NCBI GenBank assembly: GCA_937860285.1
Contig: CALMBS010000291.1
Coordinates: 1 to 25,025, forward strand
Source of the DNA: an uncultured Chloroflexota bacterium
GTDB lineage: Bacteria; Chloroflexota; Dehalococcoidia; UBA2247; RBG-13-53-26
Length of the DNA stretch: 25,025 nucleotides
Reading direction: 5' to 3'
Of the stretch, positions 1 through 10,438 are shown piece after piece. The translations under genes and the position numbers were made by a program. Numbering within the stretch: the first letter of the stretch is position 1; every line of letters begins with the position of its first letter. Below the pieces are notes generated by a model. It was not told where the DNA came from. It did not search any database and was given only the letters and a program-made list of their open reading frames with translations.

Positions 1-396
1 CTGACCCTGGCCGGCATCGCCGGCTTCATCGTGTCGCTGGGCATGGCGGTGGATGCCAACGTGCTCATCTTCGAGCGCATGAAGGAGGAGCTGCGCGCCG
101 GGCGCACGGTCAAGGCGGCCATCGACACCGGGTTCAGCCGGGCCTGGCTGGCCATCCGGGACAGCAACATCACCACCTTCATCGCCTGCGGCATCCTTTA
201 CTGGTTCGGCAGCAGTATACCGACGGCTACCGTGGTCATGGGCTTCGCCGTCACCCTCTTCATCGGCGTGGCGGTGAGCATGTTCAGCGCCATCGTGGTC
301 TCCAAGACCCTGCTGCTGGTGGTGGCCGGTAGCCGGTTCTCCAAGAAGATGGCCCTGTTCGGGGTCGAGGAGAGGGCGGAGGCCAGAGTTGTTTGA
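1..396 (+). CDS. secD: Protein translocase subunit SecD, C-terminal part (5' truncated by window edge)
   Basis: This is the last 131 residues of SecD, the membrane subunit that works with SecF and the SecYEG channel to drive late steps of protein export using the proton motive force. The frame is open from base 1, so the start lies before the window. The fragment has the SecD signature GMAVDANVLIFERMKEE (residues 14-30 of the fragment), typical of the conserved transmembrane region of SecD, followed by two more hydrophobic segments and a short basic and acidic tail. The stop codon lies inside the start of secF, so the two are translationally coupled, as expected for a pair made in equal amounts. 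Identification is firm; only the missing N-terminal region cannot be judged. Confidence 0.95.
   Translation: MTLAGIAGFIVSLGMAVDANVLIFERMKEELRAGRTVKAAIDTGFSRAWLAIRDSNITTFIACGILYWFGSSIPTATVVMGFAVTLFIGVAVSMFSAIVVSKTLLLVVAGSRFSKKMALFGVEERAEARVV
378..382 (+). promoter_or_regulatory. Ribosome binding site deciding the TTG start of secF
   Basis: GGAGG lies six bases before TTG at 389, inside the 3' end of secD. It supports TTG as the secF start even though this codon overlaps the secD stop. Confidence 0.6.
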
Positions 397-1315
397 TTTC
401 GCCGGCAAGAGGCGCTGGTTCCTGCTGGCGGCCGTGATCATCATGGTCCTGGGCATCATCCTGGCCTTCACCCCGGGCGGGCTGAGGCTCGGCTGGGACT
501 TCAAGGGCGGCTTCCAGGTGCTGCTGGCGCCGGACGAAGGCACCGGCATGGATACGGTGGTCGGCAAGCTGGAGGAGCTCGGCTACGGCGGGATGTCCGG
601 CCGGGTACAGGAAACGGGGGGTGACTACCTCATCCGCATGGGGGAGATGGGGGAAGACGAGCAGGAGGCCCTGAAGCAGGGCCTGGATGAGATCGGAGAG
701 GTCAAGACCGACCAGACGGGCTACATCTCGCCGGCCATCGCCTCCCGGACCACCCGCGACGCGACCATCGCCGTGGTCGTGGCGGCGGCCGTCATGCTGG
801 TCTACATCACCTGGGCCTTCCGCAAGGTGCCCCACTCCATCCGCTACGGCGCGGCGGTGGTGGTGGCCCTCCTGTTCAACACCTGCCTGACCTTCGGCAT
901 CTTCGCCCTGGTGGGGCGGTTTGCGGACTGGGAGGTCGACCCCCTGTTCATCACCGCCATGCTGGCCATCATCGGCTACAGCGTCAATGACAGCATCGTG
1001 GTGCTGGACCGCATCCGGGAGAACAAGGCCCGGGGCATCGGCGGCGGCGACTACGACGCGCTGGTGAACTTCAGCATCTCGGAGACCCTGGTGCGCTCGC
1101 TGAACACCACCATCACCACGGTCCTGGCGGTGCTCACTGTTTACCTGATAGTCGGCGGGCCCATCCGCAGCTTCCTGCTGGCGCTCTTCGTCGGCATCGT
1201 GGCCGGCGCCTACAGTTCCATCTTCGTGGCCGGCGAGCTGCTGGTCATGTGGGAACACGGCGACTGGTTCAAGTCCATCCCCGGCCTGTCCCGTCTGCAG
1301 AAGAACAAGGCATAG
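389..1315 (+). CDS. secF: Protein translocase subunit SecF
   Basis: SecF pairs with SecD in the inner membrane to assist SecYEG-mediated export. The 308-residue product has the usual size and plan: an N-terminal transmembrane helix (about residues 9-27), the first periplasmic-domain motif WDFKGG (36-41; DFTGG in most SecF), an extracytoplasmic domain to about 120, then five hydrophobic segments. The hallmark GYSVNDSIVVLDRIREN occupies 196-212. The start is taken as TTG at 389 because a GGAGG sits six bases upstream; this gives an 8-nt overlap with secD. purL follows after only 15 bases in the same direction, so it may be co-transcribed although unrelated in function. Confidence 0.96.
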   Translation: MFDFAGKRRWFLLAAVIIMVLGIILAFTPGGLRLGWDFKGGFQVLLAPDEGTGMDTVVGKLEELGYGGMSGRVQETGGDYLIRMGEMGEDEQEALKQGLDEIGEVKTDQTGYISPAIASRTTRDATIAVVVAAAVMLVYITWAFRKVPHSIRYGAAVVVALLFNTCLTFGIFALVGRFADWEVDPLFITAMLAIIGYSVNDSIVVLDRIRENKARGIGGGDYDALVNFSISETLVRSLNTTITTVLAVLTVYLIVGGPIRSFLLALFVGIVAGAYSSIFVAGELLVMWEHGDWFKSIPGLSRLQKNKA

Positions 1316-1330
1316 AGAGGGGGCCCACCC

Positions 1331-3565
1331 GTGCCCGTCTCCAAAGAGACCCTCGACGAGATCGCCCTGAGCGAGGCCGAGTACCGGCTCATCGTGCAAC
1401 GGCTGGGCCGCCAGCCCACCGAGGTGGAGCTGGGGATGTTCGGCTCGCTGTGGAGCGAGCACTGCGGCTACAAGCATTCCAAGCCGCTGCTCCGGCTGTT
1501 CCCCAACACGGGCAAGAGGGTGCTGGTCAAGGCCGGCGAGGAGAACGCCGGCGCCGTGGACATCGGCGACGGCCTGTCGGTCGTCATGAAGATGGAGTCC
1601 CACAACCACCCCTCGGCCATAGAGCCCTTCCAGGGGGCGGCCACCGGGGTGGGCGGCATCGTCCGGGACATCTTCACCATGGGGGCCCGGCCCATCGCCC
1701 TGCTCAACTCGCTGCGGTTCGGGCCGCTCCAGGACGCCCGCAACCGCTACCTCTTCAACGGTGTGGTGGGGGGCATCGCCTCCTACGGCAACTGCCTGGG
1801 CATCCCGGATGTCGGCGGCGAGATCTACTTCTCGCCCTCGTACGCCGAGAACCCCCTGGTCAATGCCATGTGCGTGGGCCTGGTGCGCCACGACCGGATG
1901 GTCAAGGCCGTGGCCAGGGGTGCGGGCAACCTGCTGATGCTGGTGGGGGCCGACACCGGCCGGGACGGCCTGCACGGGGCCTCGGGGCTGGCCTCGCGGA
2001 CCTTCGAGGACCAGGGGGAGCTGCGCTCGGCCGTGCAGGTGGGCAACCCCTTCATGGAGAAGCTGCTCATCGAGGCCTGCCTGGAGCTGGCCCGGACCGA
2101 CTGGATCGTGGGCGTGCAGGACCTGGGCGCCGCGGGACTGACCAGCTCCGCGGTGGAGTCCGCCTCCAAGGGCGGCAGCGGCATCGAGATCGACACGGCG
2201 CTGGTGCCGCGGCGCGAGCAGGGGATGAACCCCTACGAGGTCATGCTCTCTGAGTCCCAGGAGCGGATGCTGGTGGTGGTCAAGAAGGGCTGCCAGGAGC
2301 AGGTCAAGGCGCTCTTCGACCGCTGGGGCCTGCACTCGGATATCATCGGGCGGGTCACCGATGACGGCATGGTGCGCATCAGGGATGGGAAGAAGGTGGT
2401 GGCCAATGCGCCGGTGGCCATCCTGACCGACCCCCCGCTGTACCGGGTGCCCTGCCGGAAGCCGGCCTGGCTGGCGAAGGTCCAGGCCCTGGACCTGGAG
2501 GGGCTCCCCGACCTGGCCCCAAGCGAGTGCCAGATGATCCTGCTGCGGCTGCTGGCCAGCCCCAATATCGCCAGCAAGCACGCGGTGTACCGCCAGTACG
2601 ATCACCAGGTGCAGACCAACACCGTGGTCCCTCCCGGGGGCGACGGGGCCGTGCTGCGCATCAAGGATACCCGGAAGGCCATTGCCCTGACCGCCGACGG
2701 GAACGGGCGGCTGTGCTATCTCGATCCGTATCACGGGGGCGCCATGGCGGTGGCGGAGGCCGCCCGCAACCTGGTCTGCACCGGGGCGGAGCCCCTGGCC
2801 ATCACCGACTGCCTCAACTTTGGCAACCCGGACAAGCCGGACGTCTACTACCAGCTCAAAGAGTCCATCCGCGGCATGGCGGCTGCCTGCCGGGCGCTCT
2901 GCACCCCGGTGATCAGCGGCAACGTCAGCCTGTACAACGAGACGAAGGGCAAGCCGGTGTACCCCACGCCCGTGGTGGGCATGGTGGGCCTGATCGAGGA
3001 CATCTCCCGGCACTGCACCAGCGGCTTCAAGGATGAAGGCGACCTGGTCTTCCTGCTGGGTGGGGACGGTGGCTCCGCGCTCACGCGGGGAGCAGACGGC
3101 CTGGCCGGCAGCGAGTACCTGGAGCTGGTGCACGGAATGGTCGGCGGCAGGCCGGTCATCGACCTGGGCGTGGAGAAGAGGGCGCAGGGCTGCTGCCTGG
3201 CTCTCATCCGCTCGGGGGTCGTCAAGTCCGCGCACGACTGCTCGGACGGCGGCCTGGGGGTGGCCCTGGCGGAATGCTGCATCCTGGGGGAGAAGGGTTT
3301 CAAGGGCGCCTGGAAGGTCAAGGGCCGGCTGGACGCCTGCCTCTTCGGCGAAGGGCCGTCCCGCTTCGTCATCTCGGTGCCGCCGGCGCAGGCCGCCCGG
3401 CTGAAGGAGGAGGCCGCCCGCCGCGGCGTGCGCCTGATGAAGCTGGGCCAGGTCCGCGGGACGCGGCTGGCGATCGAGGGGCTGATGAATGTCCGGCTGG
3501 ATGACCTCCGCGCCGCCTGGCGCGGGGCGCTGGAGCGGGCGCTGCGGGGCACCGCCCGGGGATAG
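1331..3565 (+). CDS. purL: Phosphoribosylformylglycinamidine synthase subunit PurL (small type)
   Basis: PurL converts formylglycinamide ribonucleotide to the amidine, using ATP and ammonia, in step four of purine synthesis. At 744 residues it is the small bacterial type, which needs PurQ (glutaminase) and PurS as separate partners; neither gene is in this window. Visible family motifs are WSEHCGYKHSK (41-51), SHNHPSAIEPFQGAATGVGG (90-109) followed by VRDIFTMGARPIA, and the second-half counterpart GNVSLYNET. The two AIRS-like halves are complete. GTG at 1331 is chosen; the purine-rich AGAGAGGGGG just upstream can serve as ribosome binding site. It ends 24 bases from the convergent ClC gene. 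Confidence 0.96.
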   Translation: MPVSKETLDEIALSEAEYRLIVQRLGRQPTEVELGMFGSLWSEHCGYKHSKPLLRLFPNTGKRVLVKAGEENAGAVDIGDGLSVVMKMESHNHPSAIEPFQGAATGVGGIVRDIFTMGARPIALLNSLRFGPLQDARNRYLFNGVVGGIASYGNCLGIPDVGGEIYFSPSYAENPLVNAMCVGLVRHDRMVKAVARGAGNLLMLVGADTGRDGLHGASGLASRTFEDQGELRSAVQVGNPFMEKLLIEACLELARTDWIVGVQDLGAAGLTSSAVESASKGGSGIEIDTALVPRREQGMNPYEVMLSESQERMLVVVKKGCQEQVKALFDRWGLHSDIIGRVTDDGMVRIRDGKKVVANAPVAILTDPPLYRVPCRKPAWLAKVQALDLEGLPDLAPSECQMILLRLLASPNIASKHAVYRQYDHQVQTNTVVPPGGDGAVLRIKDTRKAIALTADGNGRLCYLDPYHGGAMAVAEAARNLVCTGAEPLAITDCLNFGNPDKPDVYYQLKESIRGMAAACRALCTPVISGNVSLYNETKGKPVYPTPVVGMVGLIEDISRHCTSGFKDEGDLVFLLGGDGGSALTRGADGLAGSEYLELVHGMVGGRPVIDLGVEKRAQGCCLALIRSGVVKSAHDCSDGGLGVALAECCILGEKGFKGAWKVKGRLDACLFGEGPSRFVISVPPAQAARLKEEAARRGVRLMKLGQVRGTRLAIEGLMNVRLDDLRAAWRGALERALRGTARG

Positions 3566-3589
3566 CCGCACCGTCAAGGCGAGTCCGCG

Positions 3590-5410
3590 TCAGGCGGCAG
3601 TGTCCGGCTCAATAGCCTTCCGGTACGCCCTGAGGACATCGTGCCGCCGCAGGACGCCCAGCAGTCTGCGGGGGTTGTCCCGGTCCACCACCGGGATGCG
3701 CCCCACATCCCTGCCCCCCAGCTGCGCCAGGGCTTCCCTGATAGACTGGTCGGGGTAGGCCACGATGGGGGACCTGGTGGCGATGTCCATGGCGGTGAGA
3801 GGCGCTGTCTTTTCGGACGTTGCTTCCTCGATGTCCTGCAGCGTGACAATGCCGCAGAAGTTGCCGTTCTGGTCCACCACCGGGAAGCCGTGATGCCCGG
3901 TGGCATGGACCTTCTCCACCAGCTCCGTCACGGGCATTGACGGCGTAACGGTGGGGAAATCGCGGGTCATGGCCTCCCCCACGGTGATGGTGGCCATGGC
4001 GTCGGTGGCCCTCCTTCGGGGTATGTCGACGCCGCGCCGGGTCAGGACAGCGGTGTAGATCGAGTCGCGGTTCAGGCCCCTGGCCACGGCCACACTGAGG
4101 ACCACGGCCGTCATCAGCGGCACAATGAGACTGTAGTCCCGCGTCATCTCGAACAGCAGGATGATGGCTGTGATGGGCCCGTGGACCACCGCAGCAAACA
4201 GGGCCCCCATTCCCACCAAAGCGTAGGACCCCGAGGCCTCGGCGGCCGAAGTGGCGGCGATGGAAGGGAAGAGCCTCTGCACCACCAGCCCGAAGGCTCC
4301 CCCCAGCATGGAGCCTATGAAGAGGGAGGGGGCGAAGGTGCCTCCGCTGCCGCCGCTGCCCAGGCTCAATGACGTGGAGAGTATCTTGAGGCCCATCAGC
4401 ACGGCCAGTGTGGCCAGCCCGATCTCCCCGAGCAGGGCCTTGTCCACCGCACCCTGCGCCTCGAAGACGCCCCCGGCCCCGTAGGCCCCCCCGTATCCCA
4501 CGCCCAGGACATCGAAATATGATACGCCGATGAGCCCGACGAAGAGGCCGCCGATGGCGGGCTTGACCCATGGCGGGAGCTTCACCTTGGCGGACAGGTC
4601 CTCGCACTTGAAGAAGAACCAGATGAAGATGGCCGCGACCACACCGCAGAGGATGCCCAGCACCGCGTAGGGGACCATCTCCCAGTGGCTGTTCATGTGG
4701 TAGGGAGGTATGGAGAAGGAGGGCGTGTCGCCGAGGAAGCTGTGGGCCACCAGGTTCGCTGTTACCGAGCTGATGACGATGTAGGCCAGGTTGGCGGCCG
4801 CGAGCCGCCTCTGCAGGACCTCCAGCGCGAAGAAGACCCCGCCGATGGGCGCGTTGAACATGGCCGAGACACCTCCGGCCGCCCCGCACAGCAGCAAGGT
4901 CCTCGTCCATTCCTCGGGCAGCCGGAGCCACTGTCCCACAGTGGAGCCGAGCGAGGAGCCGATCTGGATGACCGGTCCCTCGCGCCCTACCGACCCACCG
5001 CTGCCAATGCAGATGGAGGAGGCCAGGGCCTTCACTATCGCCACCCTGGAGCGGATGCGCCCGCCTCTGACCGCCGCGGCCTCCATCACCTGGGGCGGGC
5101 CGTCGCCCCTGGCCTCGCGCGCCAGGAGGTGGATGATGAGGCCCACCAGAAGCCCGCCCGCGGTGGGCAGGAGGATGACGTAGTAGTCACCAAGAAAACC
5201 GAGGACATCAGATCCCCGGTTGAAGGACAGCCATTGGAACAGCTTGATGAGGTATACGAACCCCACCGCGCCCAGGCCGGCCAGAAGGCCAACCACGATA
5301 GCCAGGGCGATGCCCACCGCGGTGTCCGAACCGCGCAGGCGCTTCGGCAGCGAGCGCACGTCGCCGATCAGGAGTCTCCAGGGGGCGGTGACTCTGGAAC
5401 TGCGTCTCAC
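3590..5410 (-). CDS. ClC-family chloride channel/transporter with C-terminal CBS pair
   Basis: A 606-residue membrane protein of the ClC anion channel/antiporter family. The filter motifs are present: GDGPP (102-106, at the position of GSGIP), GREGP (142-146, with gating glutamate E144), GSGGSGGTFAP (351-361) and the pore tyrosine Y452 in DSIYTAVL. Two CBS domains follow (about 476-533 and 540-600); in other ClC proteins these bind adenine nucleotides and adjust gating. The position of the E. coli proton glutamate E203 is valine (V198, in FALEVL), as in ClC channels, so passive chloride conduction is possible. GTG at 5410 is chosen: its GTGA overlaps the stop of the upstream gene, and the open frame above it only mirrors that gene. 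Substrate and direction of flow cannot be read from sequence. Confidence 0.92.
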   Translation of the reverse strand: MRRSSRVTAPWRLLIGDVRSLPKRLRGSDTAVGIALAIVVGLLAGLGAVGFVYLIKLFQWLSFNRGSDVLGFLGDYYVILLPTAGGLLVGLIIHLLAREARGDGPPQVMEAAAVRGGRIRSRVAIVKALASSICIGSGGSVGREGPVIQIGSSLGSTVGQWLRLPEEWTRTLLLCGAAGGVSAMFNAPIGGVFFALEVLQRRLAAANLAYIVISSVTANLVAHSFLGDTPSFSIPPYHMNSHWEMVPYAVLGILCGVVAAIFIWFFFKCEDLSAKVKLPPWVKPAIGGLFVGLIGVSYFDVLGVGYGGAYGAGGVFEAQGAVDKALLGEIGLATLAVLMGLKILSTSLSLGSGGSGGTFAPSLFIGSMLGGAFGLVVQRLFPSIAATSAAEASGSYALVGMGALFAAVVHGPITAIILLFEMTRDYSLIVPLMTAVVLSVAVARGLNRDSIYTAVLTRRGVDIPRRRATDAMATITVGEAMTRDFPTVTPSMPVTELVEKVHATGHHGFPVVDQNGNFCGIVTLQDIEEATSEKTAPLTAMDIATRSPIVAYPDQSIREALAQLGGRDVGRIPVVDRDNPRRLLGVLRRHDVLRAYRKAIEPDTAA

Positions 5411-6969
5411 GGCTTCTCGCGGACGCCGGCCAGGCGCTCCGGGAAGGCCCGGTTGTAGTCGATCAGCCGGCGTACAGCATTGGCCGCCCCCCTCATGGAC
5501 AGGAACAGCGGCAGCCCGAACTCGGCGCAGAGCCCGCGTATGGCCTCCGATGCTTTCCAGGCCTGGTCGTTGCCGAAGGAGTGGAGGACGATGGCCTTTG
5601 GCATGCGGCACTCGCGGGAGGCCAGGACCAGGGGGCCTATGGACCCGGCCACGACGAAGTCGTCTATCGGCATCGGGCTTATGTCAAATCCATGCTGGTA
5701 GATGACCAGGTCCAGCCCCGGCCAGGTCTCCATGGCCTGGTTCAGCCGGCCCCAGTTGCCGCCCAGCGGGGCAGCTGACCGGTCCCGGAGCACGTCCACC
5801 GGCTTTCGCCCGCCCATGTCGGCCAGCAGCTGGAAGCCTTCGATGCCGGCCAGCGGGCTGACGTCGACCGGGTTGCGCAGCATGCTGTTGGCCAGGTCGA
5901 TGAAGCTGGCGAGCTCGTCCCTCACCCGGGGCGGCATGGGCGCCATCGCCAGGCCCGCCTGCTCCACCTCGTCGGTGGCCATCACGCTGGCCCCTCCGCC
6001 GTGGCCCAGCACGCAGGTGCCGGGGCCCGCAGGAGGCGCCATCCGCAGCAGCGCCATCAGCATGTCCACCATCTCCTCGATGCCGTACACCCGGAAGGCC
6101 CCCGCCTGCCTGAGGACCCCGCTCCAGATGGCGTCGGCCCCGGCCAGGGAACCGGTGTGCGAGGCGGCCGCCCGCAGGCCTCCCGCCGTGTAGCCGCCCT
6201 TGAAGACCACCACCGGCTTGGCCGCGGCCGCCTTCGCCAGGGCCCGGGCGAAGCGGCGGCCGTCGCTGACCCCCTCGATGTAGGCCGCGATGACCTTCGT
6301 CTCGGGATCGGCGGCGAAGTAGTCCAGGAGATCGCACTCGTTGATGTCGCTGGCGTTGCCGTAGCTGACCACCTTGCTGAAGTGGAGGCCCCGCGAGGTG
6401 GCGTGGCGCACCGCGTAGTCCACGTTGCCGCCGCTCTGGCACAGGTAGCCTATGGGGCCGGGCTCCATGGAGAAGTCCGGGCTGAGCTTGATGCGGCCCC
6501 GGGGGTAGTAGAGGCCCAGGCAGTTGGGTCCGATGATGCGCAGGCCGCCCCTGCGGGCGATGGCCACCAGCTGGTCCTGGAGGGCGGCGCGGTCCGGCTC
6601 GCCCGTTTCGGCGAAACCGGAGGAGAATATGTGGGCCACCTTGACCCCCCTGGCCAGGCATTCCTCCAGGAGGGCCGGCGTGTGCCTGGCCGGGATGGAC
6701 ACGATGACCTGGTCCACCTCACCCGGGACCTCGGACAGGCTGCGGTAGATGGGGTAGCCGGCCATTTCTCCCCCCTTGGGATTGACCAGGTAGATGCGGC
6801 CCGGGAACCCGCCTTCTACGAGGGAGTCGAAGTAGAGCCGCCTGATCCACAGCTTGGTGATGTCGTCGGAGATCCCCACGACGGCGATGGAGCGGGGGTG
6901 GAAGATGTAGTCCAGCGGCAGGGGGTGGCTGCCGGACGATGATGCGTTGGTTGACACGGTGGCTTCCAC
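5407..6969 (-). CDS. NDP-forming acyl-CoA synthetase, alpha-type (CoA-binding plus succinyl-CoA-ligase-like domains)
   Basis: About 520 residues resembling the alpha subunit of ADP-forming acetate/acyl-CoA ligases, which interconvert acyl-CoA, ADP and phosphate with free acid, ATP and CoA. The N-terminal CoA-binding Rossmann domain starts near residue 20 (FHPRSIAVVGIS) and includes IGPNCLGLYYPRG (146-158). The second domain carries SHTGSLAG (270-277), whose histidine (H271) matches the phosphorylated His of the family. The ATP-grasp beta half needed to complete the reaction is absent here and must be encoded elsewhere, or the protein has another role. The start is uncertain: GTG at 6969 fits the promoter (see separate entry), while GTG at 6957 has a weak GGAAG ahead of it. 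The stop overlaps the GTG of the ClC gene. The acyl substrate is unknown. Confidence 0.85.
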   Translation of the reverse strand: MEATVSTNASSSGSHPLPLDYIFHPRSIAVVGISDDITKLWIRRLYFDSLVEGGFPGRIYLVNPKGGEMAGYPIYRSLSEVPGEVDQVIVSIPARHTPALLEECLARGVKVAHIFSSGFAETGEPDRAALQDQLVAIARRGGLRIIGPNCLGLYYPRGRIKLSPDFSMEPGPIGYLCQSGGNVDYAVRHATSRGLHFSKVVSYGNASDINECDLLDYFAADPETKVIAAYIEGVSDGRRFARALAKAAAAKPVVVFKGGYTAGGLRAAASHTGSLAGADAIWSGVLRQAGAFRVYGIEEMVDMLMALLRMAPPAGPGTCVLGHGGGASVMATDEVEQAGLAMAPMPPRVRDELASFIDLANSMLRNPVDVSPLAGIEGFQLLADMGGRKPVDVLRDRSAAPLGGNWGRLNQAMETWPGLDLVIYQHGFDISPMPIDDFVVAGSIGPLVLASRECRMPKAIVLHSFGNDQAWKASEAIRGLCAEFGLPLFLSMRGAANAVRRLIDYNRAFPERLAGVREKP

Positions 6970-6974
6970 AGAAG

Positions 6975-7004
6975 ATGATAGGCCCCCGGCGAGCGCGCTG
7001 TCAA
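6975..7004 (-). promoter_or_regulatory. Sigma-70-type promoter for the acyl-CoA synthetase / ClC pair
   Basis: On the minus strand a perfect -35 box TTGACA (7004-6999) and a -10 box TATCAT (6980-6975, five of six consensus bases) are separated by 18 bases. Transcription should start near 6969-6967, which is where the first in-frame GTG lies. The 148-bp region to the divergent ffh start (7118) also holds TAAAAT at 7090-7095 on the plus strand, a possible but weak ffh -10 box without a good -35 partner. Confidence 0.65.
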
Positions 7005-7117
7005 AGGGCGCCAGGCCGCCGTCCCAGGCCCCGGGCGCCCGCGCCGGGGCCACCCGCGCGGCAGCCTTTCCTTTTGGGCAGGCAGCGGATAAAATGGTTC
7101 CCTGGGGGCGATGAGCG

Positions 7118-8446
7118 ATGTTCGATCTCCTGTCGGAAAAGATCGGCAACGTCTTCAAGAAGCTGTCCGGCAAGGGCGGCCTGACCGAGAAGGACGTTGA
7201 CGAGGCGCTGCGCCAGGTGAGGCTGGCGCTCCTGGAGGCCGACGTCAACCTGAAGGTGGTCAAGGACTTCACTGCCAGGGTGCGGGAGCGCGTGCTCACG
7301 CAGGAGGTGCTGAAGAGCCTGACCCCCACCCAGCACGTGGTGAAGATCGTCCATGAGGAGCTGACGGCCCTGCTGGGCGGCGGCCAGAGCACGCTCATCC
7401 CCGCGGGGCGGCCGCCCTCGGTGATGATGCTGGTGGGCCTCCAGGGCAGCGGCAAGACCACCACCGCGGCCAAGCTGGGCCTGCACCTGCGGCGGTCGGG
7501 CCAGACCCCGCTGCTGGTGGCGGCTGACACCCGGCGTCCGGCGGCCATCGACCAGCTGATCATCCTGGGCAAGCAGCTCAACCTGCCCGTCTACGCCGAG
7601 GACCAGAAATCGAAGCCCACGGACATCTGCGCCCACGCCCTGCAGCGGGCCCGCGAGACCGGGAGCACCTGGCTCATCGTGGACACCCAGGGCCGCCTGC
7701 ACATCGATGCCGAGCTGATGCCGGAGCTGCAGGAAGTGAAGAAGGTGCTCCAGCCCACCGAGGTCCTGCTGGTGGTCGACGCCATGACCGGGCAGGAGGC
7801 GGTGCGCGTGGCCGAGGAGTTTCACTCCAAGGTCGGCGTGACGGGGCTGATTCTCACCAAGATGGACGGGGACGCCAGGGGCGGCGCGGCCCTCTCTATC
7901 AAGTCGGTCACCGGAGTGCCCATCAAGTTCGTGGGCATGGGGGAGAAGGTGGACGCCCTCGAGGCCTACTACCCGGACCGCATGGCTTCTCGCATCCTGG
8001 GCATGGGCGACATGCTCACGCTCATCGAGAAGGCGGAGAAGGTCATGGACGAGAAGTGGGCCAAGGACATGGAGAAGAAGATCCGCACGGCCAGCTTCAC
8101 CTTCGAGGACTTCCTGGAGCAGCTGCAGCAGGTCAAGAAGATGGGCTCCATCGGCCACCTGCTGGAGATGATCCCGGGCATGTCCTCCGTGGCCAAGAAG
8201 CTGCCGGAGGGCATGGACGAGAAGCAGATGAAGAAGGTGGAGGCCATCGTCCGCTCCATGACCAAAGAGGAGCGCCAGCACCCGGACATCATCGACGGGA
8301 GCCGCCGCCGCCGCATCGCCAAGGGCAGCGGGACCACCTCCCAGGACGTGAACCAGCTCCTGAACCAGTTCCGTCAGGTCCAGAAGATGATGAAGCAGCT
8401 CGGCGATCCCGGCAAGGCCAAGCGCCTCATGTCCGGCCTGAAGTAG
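7118..8446 (+). CDS. ffh: Signal recognition particle GTPase Ffh (SRP54)
   Basis: Ffh binds 4.5S RNA and signal sequences of nascent membrane proteins and delivers ribosomes to the receptor FtsY. The 442 residues show the N domain (1-about 95), the G domain with G1 GLQGSGKT (107-114), G4 TKMD (247-250) and G5 GMGEK (273-277), and the methionine-rich M domain (from about 300) with the RNA-binding SRRRRIAKGSGT. The G3 motif reads DTQGR (189-193), whereas Ffh and FtsY almost always have DTAGR; the codon is clearly CAG at 7688-7690. The rest of the protein looks intact. ATG at 7118 has GGGGG nine bases upstream. It is divergent from the acyl-CoA synthetase and ends against rpoD at a shared hairpin. 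Confidence 0.97.
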   Translation: MFDLLSEKIGNVFKKLSGKGGLTEKDVDEALRQVRLALLEADVNLKVVKDFTARVRERVLTQEVLKSLTPTQHVVKIVHEELTALLGGGQSTLIPAGRPPSVMMLVGLQGSGKTTTAAKLGLHLRRSGQTPLLVAADTRRPAAIDQLIILGKQLNLPVYAEDQKSKPTDICAHALQRARETGSTWLIVDTQGRLHIDAELMPELQEVKKVLQPTEVLLVVDAMTGQEAVRVAEEFHSKVGVTGLILTKMDGDARGGAALSIKSVTGVPIKFVGMGEKVDALEAYYPDRMASRILGMGDMLTLIEKAEKVMDEKWAKDMEKKIRTASFTFEDFLEQLQQVKKMGSIGHLLEMIPGMSSVAKKLPEGMDEKQMKKVEAIVRSMTKEERQHPDIIDGSRRRRIAKGSGTTSQDVNQLLNQFRQVQKMMKQLGDPGKAKRLMSGLK

Positions 8447-8447
8447 G

Positions 8448-8476
8448 GGAGCCCCCCTGCTCCAAGGCAGGGGCTC

Positions 8477-8477
<1 letters not shown>
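8448..8477. terminator. Hairpin between convergent ffh and rpoD (likely bidirectional terminator)
   Basis: The arm GGAGCCCCCCTGC (8448-8460) pairs with GCAGGGGCTCC (8467-8477), leaving a two-base CC bulge and a six-base loop. It fills the 30-base gap between the ffh and rpoD stop codons and reaches the rpoD stop. Neither side has a U-run, so it may act as an mRNA 3'-end stabiliser or a factor-aided terminator rather than a classical intrinsic one. Confidence 0.55.

Positions 8478-10438
<1,961 letters not shown>

Noticed and set aside
284..3577. A minus-strand open frame of more than 1000 codons opposite secF and purL
   Set aside because: It runs antisense to two clearly recognised genes, its product is a His/Gln/Arg/Pro/Gly-rich mirror of GC-rich codons, and it has no family motif.
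3566..3589. Possible terminator between convergent purL and the ClC gene
   Set aside because: The 24-base gap has no convincing inverted repeat or T-run.
5411..5611. An upstream extension of the ClC frame
   Set aside because: It overlaps the C-terminus of the acyl-CoA synthetase in another frame, is Arg/Pro-rich with no membrane helix, and the GTGA overlap gives a better start.
6970..7581. An open extension of the acyl-CoA synthetase frame into ffh
   Set aside because: It is antisense to the ffh N domain and lies upstream of the TTGACA/TATCAT promoter, so it would not be transcribed with the gene.
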